A stretch of 64,000 nucleotides of DNA, taken from assembly GCA_963706425.1 (NCBI GenBank), contig CAVPMN010000001.1:124001-188000 (forward strand), in the 5' to 3' direction. Shown piece by piece: positions 58,146-64,000 of this stretch. Numbering within the stretch: the stretch's first letter is position 1; each line of letters starts with the position of its first letter. The notes under the pieces were generated by a model. The model did not search any database. It was not told the DNA's origin and saw only the letters and a program-made list of their open reading frames with translations. Source of the DNA: CAVPMN01 sp963706425. Its GTDB lineage: Bacteria > Actinomycetota > Acidimicrobiia > Acidimicrobiales > Acidimicrobilacustridaceae. Position numbers and translations under genes: made by a program.

Positions 58146-58527
58146 GGGGCTGATCGGTTTCGACGTTGAGACCGGAAGCCGAATCGTGCGACCGGAGTTG
58201 CTCAGACTCCTTAAACGGGGCACCCAAAGAACCGCCGATGGCGAGTTCGCTCTCGCTGCCTGATCTAGTCAGGAAGTAGAGAGACATCGTGACCAGTAAT
58301 GGCGCACGGGGCCTGACCGCTACAGCCCGGCAACAGAAGTAGCGGTGGACGGCAGGGAGAGACCGCTGACGGCGTGAAAGACCGCTGACCTCGGGGAAAG
58401 ACCCGGCGGTGGGGCTCGCGCCCCACCCGACCCGGCGGGTCGGCAGCCGTAGAGCCGAGAACCGGGAATGGTCGTATCACGGGCGGTGACCACTTGACGG
58501 ACGGGGGTTCGATTCCCCCCAGCTCCA
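58146..58527 (+). ncRNA. ssrA: Transfer-messenger RNA (tmRNA)
   Basis: 382 bases. The tRNA-like ends pair: GGGGCTG (58146-58152) with CAGCTCC (58520-58526); the 5' sequence GGGGCTGATCGGTTTCGACG and 3' T-arm GGGGGTTCGATTCCCCCC are diagnostic. The tag frame ends TADGEFALAA followed by TGA at 58261-58263. The resume codon is uncertain: the open frame upstream reads KRGTQRTADG, so a glycine codon at 58219 is possible; the alanine GCA at 58220 is in another frame. CCA is not encoded. SmpB is at 51601-52077. Confidence 0.95.
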
Positions 58528-58699
58528 AGAGCGCTCGAGCTCAGGTTCGAGCGTTGTTGGAGCTGCCCGATCCCCTTTCGTAGCGAGCCGGAGTCGTCCG
58601 GCCGGGTCGGCAGGCGACGACCGAACCATGTGGCCCGCAGTCAGAGCCATCACCTATCGGATCGGCCCCCGCACTGCCGCAGGGAGCGCTGGCGTCCGG

Positions 58700-58945
58700 T
58701 CACTCCGCGGGGATCTCCTCCCACCACTGGCACCACCAGTCGAAGCCCACCAGGATGCGGATCTGCTGGTGCCAGCAGTAGGTGAGGTCGCTGTCGGTGT
58801 CGAGGTAGTACAGGCAGTTGCCGCACTTCTCCTCGCCGGAGGGATGGCCCCGCAGCACCGCTCGATCGATGAAGTGCTGGAGCTCGAGCCAGTTCTTCTC
58901 GTCGATCTCTTTGGGTTCGGGGGGTGGGATGACGTAGTCGGACAT
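58700..58945 (-). CDS. Small four-cysteine protein, HiPIP-like spacing
   Basis: An 81-residue acidic, Trp-rich protein. The cysteines are in EEKCGNCLYYLD, LTYCWHQQ and GFDWWCQWWEEI, i.e. C-x2-C-x12-C-x14-C. This is close to the cluster spacing of high-potential iron-sulfur proteins, and the WWCxWW ending recalls their GWCxxW. No export signal is seen, and a zinc site is equally possible. Upstream acidic N-terminus is MSDYVIPPPEPKEIDEKNW. I do not recognise a named family. Confidence 0.65.
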   Translation of the reverse strand: MSDYVIPPPEPKEIDEKNWLELQHFIDRAVLRGHPSGEEKCGNCLYYLDTDSDLTYCWHQQIRILVGFDWWCQWWEEIPAE

Positions 58946-59001
58946 GGCCGGAATCTACCTTGCGCGCGCCGGTGCCAGCGCGCTCGGGCGCCCACGACCG
59001 A

Positions 59002-59115
59002 TCAGGGCTGGAACGGCTCCCACAGCTGCACGGCATTGCCCTCGGGATCGGTGAGCTGCGCGAAACGACCGTTGGGGTACTCGCTCCATCCCGCCGTCTT
59101 GGCAGCCGAGGTCAG
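59002..59115 (-). pseudogene. C-terminal fragment of a glyoxalase/VOC-family protein
   Basis: The frame ending at 59002 reads TAGWSEYPNGRFAQLTDPEG then NAVQLWEPFQP, the classic end of a VOC-superfamily protein. Only about 37 residues remain; upstream the sequence becomes the 3' end of the M23 peptidase gene, with no start codon. Probably the remnant of a gene cut by rearrangement. Confidence 0.7.
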
Positions 59116-60926
59116 CAGACCGCGTCGAGGATGAAGAACGGGTTGGTGGCCACGTCGAGCGAGTACAGCCCGATGTGGAGGTGCGGCACGGAATGCACGG
59201 CGTTACCGGTTTGGCCGACCCAGCCGATCACCGTGCCGGCGGGGATCTGCTGACCAACCACCAAGCCGGGGTTGATGCTCGACAAGTGGGCGAAGTACCA
59301 CCAGTCGCCGTCGGCCGTGGTGACCCCCAATGACACACCGCCGAGGTCGCCACCCGTGGTCGGGTACTCGTCGACGTGGTCGAGGAATCGAACCCGGCCG
59401 GCGTTCGGCGTGACGATCGGCGTGTTTGCCGGCGCCATGAGATCGTTGCCCCGGTGGGTGCGACCACCCGAGCGGGGCTCACCCCAGTCGTTACGGAACC
59501 GAGCCCCGGCCACCGGGCAGGCGGCCGCGGTCACCGCAGGCAGCGTGCGACAGCCGAGCGAGGAGTTCACCGATCCGGTGCCGACGTTGATGGCATAGGC
59601 ACACACCTCGGCCGGCCACCGACCGATCGGCGCGGTGATCTCGAACCCATGTCCGGCGCCGAAGGCCGGATAGAGCGCCTGGATGTCGTAGCGCACCTCG
59701 TCGGCCCGACCAACCGCCGCGATGGTGCCGTTCACATAGACGTGCACCTCGACCGCATCGGCGGTGTCGCCGTCGAGCGCCCATCCCCCGAGCCGGAACG
59801 TCGAGCCCCGCCGCACGACCGAGTCGAGGTTGCCGATCGGGTTTCGGGGGGGAACGGCCACATCGCGACACCCGATCTCGGCGCCGAAGCGATCACGACC
59901 GCTGATCGCGTAGGCACAGACCCGCCGGGTCCCCGGCGGCACCGCCAGCTCCTGATCGAAGCCGAACCCCGACGCGTAGGCGGGGAACGCAGCGACCACA
60001 TCGGGCCGCGACGCCGAGGCGGACACCACGCCCACCGGGCCGGTGTCCGACCAGACCTGGACGTCGACCGGGCCGGCCAACCGTGTCGGGTCGAGCGCCC
60101 AGCCGGCAATACGGACCCACGCGCCGGGGAGGGCGTGCACGCCGTCGACGTTGCCCAATGGGCGGGCGCTCGACACCGTCACCGTGCGGCAGCCGAGCTC
60201 GCTGGTGGCGCCACTGCCGACGTTCATGGCATAGGCGCACACGGACCGCACTCCTGAGGCGACCGGCAGCTCGACCTCGAAGCCGCGACGGTCGCCATAG
60301 CCGGGAAACACCGAGGCGACATCGGGACGAGACCGGTCGGCCAACACCGCGCGGCCGAACCCCGCGTCGGACCACACGTGCACCTCGGCGGGGCCGTCCC
60401 AGACGTCGGGGTCGAGCGCCCAGCCCGACATGCGGATGGTGCCGTCGATCAGCGGGACCGCCGCATCGAGCGAACCCAGGGGGCTACCTGGGAACGACAC
60501 CTGCCGACAGCCGAGGGTGACCGACGCCGCGAGCGCGCACACCCGCTTCACGCCTCCCCCGACAGGCACGACCGTCACCACGAAGCCTCGGTTGGCCCCG
60601 GCGGCCGGATAGACCTGGCCCACGTCGGGCCGGGGCTGATCGGCGGTCACCGTCGCCAAGGCGGTGCCGTCGACGGTGACGGTGACGGTGACCGGGGTAG
60701 CGCTCATCGGGTCGACGGCCCATCCGCCGACCTCGACCCGACCCGGGCTGGCGGCGGCAGCATCGAGCGATCCGAACGGCATCGACGAGGCCGGCGTGGT
60801 CGGGGGCGAGGTGGGCTCGACCACGTCGGCCTCCACGCTCGGCATCGTCCACAGCGCGGCGGCCACGACGACGACGGCGGGCAGACGCAGCCAAGAGAGA
60901 CGGGGGCACGGGCGACGGGCCGGCAT
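59112..60926 (-). CDS. Secreted M23 peptidase with four GWAxDPD repeats
   Basis: A 604-residue extracellular protein. Signal peptide LPAVVVVAAALWTMPSVEA, a Pro/Thr linker, then four ~100-residue repeats beginning PFGSLDAAAASPG, PLGSLDAAVPLID, PLGNVDGVHALPG and PIGNLDSVVRRG, each with a GWAxDP-type motif, SRPDVxxxFPxYG and a CAYA segment. The C-terminal M23 (LytM-like) domain has HRGNDLMAPANTPIVTPNAG, WWYFAHLSSINPGL and the HxH in VPHLHIGLYS. It probably cleaves peptidoglycan cross-bridges. Start ATG 60926; a GTG at 60944 is possible. The repeats match those of the subtilisin at 25888-28197. Confidence 0.9.
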   Translation of the reverse strand: MPARRPCPRLSWLRLPAVVVVAAALWTMPSVEADVVEPTSPPTTPASSMPFGSLDAAAASPGRVEVGGWAVDPMSATPVTVTVTVDGTALATVTADQPRPDVGQVYPAAGANRGFVVTVVPVGGGVKRVCALAASVTLGCRQVSFPGSPLGSLDAAVPLIDGTIRMSGWALDPDVWDGPAEVHVWSDAGFGRAVLADRSRPDVASVFPGYGDRRGFEVELPVASGVRSVCAYAMNVGSGATSELGCRTVTVSSARPLGNVDGVHALPGAWVRIAGWALDPTRLAGPVDVQVWSDTGPVGVVSASASRPDVVAAFPAYASGFGFDQELAVPPGTRRVCAYAISGRDRFGAEIGCRDVAVPPRNPIGNLDSVVRRGSTFRLGGWALDGDTADAVEVHVYVNGTIAAVGRADEVRYDIQALYPAFGAGHGFEITAPIGRWPAEVCAYAINVGTGSVNSSLGCRTLPAVTAAACPVAGARFRNDWGEPRSGGRTHRGNDLMAPANTPIVTPNAGRVRFLDHVDEYPTTGGDLGGVSLGVTTADGDWWYFAHLSSINPGLVVGQQIPAGTVIGWVGQTGNAVHSVPHLHIGLYSLDVATNPFFILDAVC

Positions 60927-61101
60927 GGCGATGAGGGTCCTCACGAGCGGGCGATCGAACACAAAGGGTGCTCCGAGCGCCACGAATCGTAGCTTCGGGG
61001 GCGCGGCCACCGGGGGACGCCTCCGTCGGTGCCCGCTCGGGCGGCGCTCCGAGGCGACGCGTAGCCTTGGGTCGGCTCATCCTCAGCCCAGGAGCGTGCT
61101 C

Positions 61102-61662
61102 ATGAACGTCCGACGTGTCGTGACCGGCCATGACGGCGACGGCAAAGCCGTCTTCGTCCGAGACGACGACGTACCACCGGTGACCCTCTCGCTGATGCCC
61201 GGCAGCGAGTTCCACCGCATCTGGGGCGGGGACACGACGCCGCAGTTCCCCGACGACGGGGCCCTCCCCGACCACTCGAGCTACTTCCCGCCGGTCGGCG
61301 GCTTTCGCTTCGGGCTGTTCACCGTGCCACCCGACGGCGGCGCCGGCGTGCCGGCCGATCTCGACATCGAGGCCGCCCTCGCCGAGTTCGACCAGAAGCT
61401 CCCCGGGCTGGCCCAGCATCTCGAGATCGACGACCCGGGCATGCACACCACGGCCACCATCGACTTCGAAGTGGTGCTGTCGGGTCAGGTCACCCTCGAG
61501 CTCGACGACGGAGCCAAGGTCGTGCTCAACCGAGGTGACACCATCATCCAGAACGGCACCCGCCACCGCTGGTCGAACACCGGCACCGAACCGGCGGTGC
61601 TGGCGGTGTTCATCGTGGGCGCTCATCACGATCGGGTGGCCCCTCACGATCAGGGAAGCTGA
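61102..61662 (+). CDS. Cupin-domain protein
   Basis: A 186-residue protein. The cupin fold is visible at residues ~110-170: MHTTATIDFEVVLSGQVTLE, GAKVVLNRGDTIIQNGTRHR and NTGTEPAVLAVFIVGAHHD. The metal-binding histidines of classic cupins are only partly present (Met-His, then Glu, then RHRWSN). The N-terminal half (FVRDDDVPPVTLSLMPGSEF, HRIWGGD) fits small-molecule-modifying cupins found beside catabolic genes. Substrate unknown. ATG at 61102 after CCAGGAGC. Confidence 0.82.
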   Translation: MNVRRVVTGHDGDGKAVFVRDDDVPPVTLSLMPGSEFHRIWGGDTTPQFPDDGALPDHSSYFPPVGGFRFGLFTVPPDGGAGVPADLDIEAALAEFDQKLPGLAQHLEIDDPGMHTTATIDFEVVLSGQVTLELDDGAKVVLNRGDTIIQNGTRHRWSNTGTEPAVLAVFIVGAHHDRVAPHDQGS

Positions 61663-61738
61663 GCGACGCCAACGCGGCGCCGACAGCCGCTGTGGTCGCC
61701 CGGTCGAGATCGCGACCGGTCCAGGAAGCCGACAACCG

Positions 61739-62680
61739 TCACGTGCCGGTGAGCTTGCCCACGATCGGCGCGAAGTCGCGGGCCTTCTCGCCCGGGATGA
61801 CGTGGTACGAGTAGCCCCAACGTTCACGGCGCTCGTGCAGTCGATCGGCGATCTCCCCCGCCGACCCGATGAGCGACAACGGCGACGCCAGCACGTCGTC
61901 GGCGCTCTCGGCCCCGAATCCCGGGGCCAGCGCCTCGGCGAGCGCCACGCTGTCGTCGGTGACCTCGGCCACCGCCAGCCACGCGTTGAGCTCGAGGTCG
62001 TCGAAACGCTCGCCGGCTCCCGCTCGAACCCATTCGACCTTCTCGTCGATGCGGGTCGCCATGGCGTCCTGGGCGGCGGCCGTGTCGATCTCGCCCGAGT
62101 GGATCGACGCGTTGACCCCGACGATGTCGGCCTCGGCTCCGGCGAAGCCGAGCACGCGCCGGGCGCCGCCGCCGATGAGGATCGGCGGACCGCTCGGGCT
62201 GACCGGCTTGGGCATGCCGTCGAGGTCGGTGATCCGGTAGTGCTCGCCGTCGAACGTGACCGCCTGGTCGGAGAACAGCCCCTTCAGCACGCGCGTGTGC
62301 TCGATCATGCGCGACACCCGCACACCGGGCGGATCCATCGGGATGCCCGACCGTTCGTAGTCGAGCCGCTTCCATCCGGCACCGAGGCCGACCTCGAGCC
62401 GGCCTCCCGAGATCTGGTCGATGGTGGCCAACTCGCGGGCCAACACGGCCGGATGGCGGAAGTCGCAGTCGAACACGAGCGCACCGACGATGAGCGTCGA
62501 CGTCACCGCCGCGGCCGACGCCATGGCCGCGATCGGCCCGGGACCCTCGTCGAAGTGATCGGGCACGAACAGCGTGCTGTAGCCCGCGGCCTCGATCTCC
62601 CTGACGCTGTCGAGCCAGGTGTGACCGGGGAGTGGAGCGTGCAACTCGGCGGCGAAACGGAGACGACGGGGATGGGCCAT
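61739..62680 (-). CDS. Luciferase-like oxidoreductase, probably F420-dependent
   Basis: A 313-residue TIM-barrel enzyme of the LLM class. It has LRFAAELHAPLPGHTWLDSV, YSTLFVPDHFDEGPGPIAAM, LATIDQISGGRLEVGLGAGW and PPILIGGGARRVLGFAGAEA, typical of the actinobacterial TIGR03621-like group that uses coenzyme F420. Substrate unknown. ATG at 62680 gives MAHPRRLRFA; a longer start is not supported by homology. Confidence 0.88.
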   Translation of the reverse strand: MAHPRRLRFAAELHAPLPGHTWLDSVREIEAAGYSTLFVPDHFDEGPGPIAAMASAAAVTSTLIVGALVFDCDFRHPAVLARELATIDQISGGRLEVGLGAGWKRLDYERSGIPMDPPGVRVSRMIEHTRVLKGLFSDQAVTFDGEHYRITDLDGMPKPVSPSGPPILIGGGARRVLGFAGAEADIVGVNASIHSGEIDTAAAQDAMATRIDEKVEWVRAGAGERFDDLELNAWLAVAEVTDDSVALAEALAPGFGAESADDVLASPLSLIGSAGEIADRLHERRERWGYSYHVIPGEKARDFAPIVGKLTGT

Positions 62681-62767
62681 GCCCACTTGTCTACTAAACG
62701 GGTTCACCGCCGTCCCGAGACGGCCGGGGACCTTCGACCCTTGCCCGAGGCCAGGCAGGCGGCTTCA

Positions 62768-64000
<1,233 letters not shown>

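Overview
The window is about 70% GC, uses GTG starts freely, and has 4-bp start/stop overlaps in many operons. It carries an actinobacterial gene set: mreBCD-PBP2-rodA, two separate clpP paralogues, an AddAB-like nuclease, an F420-type luciferase-like oxidoreductase, and the mec-cysM-murI-phosphodiesterase-rph-rdgB block known from mycobacteria. The best fit is a rod-shaped member of the Acidimicrobiia; this placement is inferred from gene content and not from rRNA, because none is present.

1-15.3 kb (minus strand) is core: a truncated RNase E/G, two linked radical-SAM genes, the elongation machinery (rodA, PBP2, mreD, mreC, mreB), ndk, then tig-clpP-clpX-folC. 15.4-31 kb is mixed: a secreted SGNH hydrolase, a Tat-exported surface protein, tRNAs Pro, Gly, Arg, His and Lys, a VapBC-like pair, two MFS exporters, a zinc dehydrogenase, a DUF4395/thioredoxin pair, a subtilisin with C-terminal repeats, an ECF sigma/anti-sigma pair, a TrmA-family RNA methyltransferase and rpe. 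31.6-40.9 kb holds an AddAB-like operon with an IS110 element inserted just upstream, and the second clpP. 40.9-52.1 kb has tRNA-Leu, a CAAX protease, a PLP desulfhydrase, alkC, a D-threonine-aldolase-like gene, a CsoR/CstR-type repressor with its operator, rdgB, rph, a metallo-beta-lactamase phosphodiesterase, murI, cysM, mec and smpB. 52.1-57.9 kb contains two large paralogous secreted proteins. 58.1-64 kb has tmRNA (ssrA), a small 4-Cys protein, a modular M23 peptidase, a cupin, a luciferase-like oxidoreductase and the start of an acetyl-CoA synthetase-like gene.

Two patterns run across the window. First, about a dozen otherwise intact genes, some essential (murI) and some not, are each broken by single-base changes, and in every case the sum is +1 per break. 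This looks like insertion-biased sequencing error and not gene decay, so these genes are annotated as one CDS each with the break positions stated. Second, surface proteins share exchangeable modules: a GWAxDPD repeat (subtilisin and M23 peptidase), a DSR/GYF repeat (16.3 kb and 55.2 kb proteins) and Calx-beta domains (52 kb protein and a 24 kb fragment).

The observations most worth following are the structured non-coding left end of the IS110 element (a candidate bridge RNA), a two-copy family of intergenic palindromes with compensatory stem changes, and the paralogous giant surface proteins.
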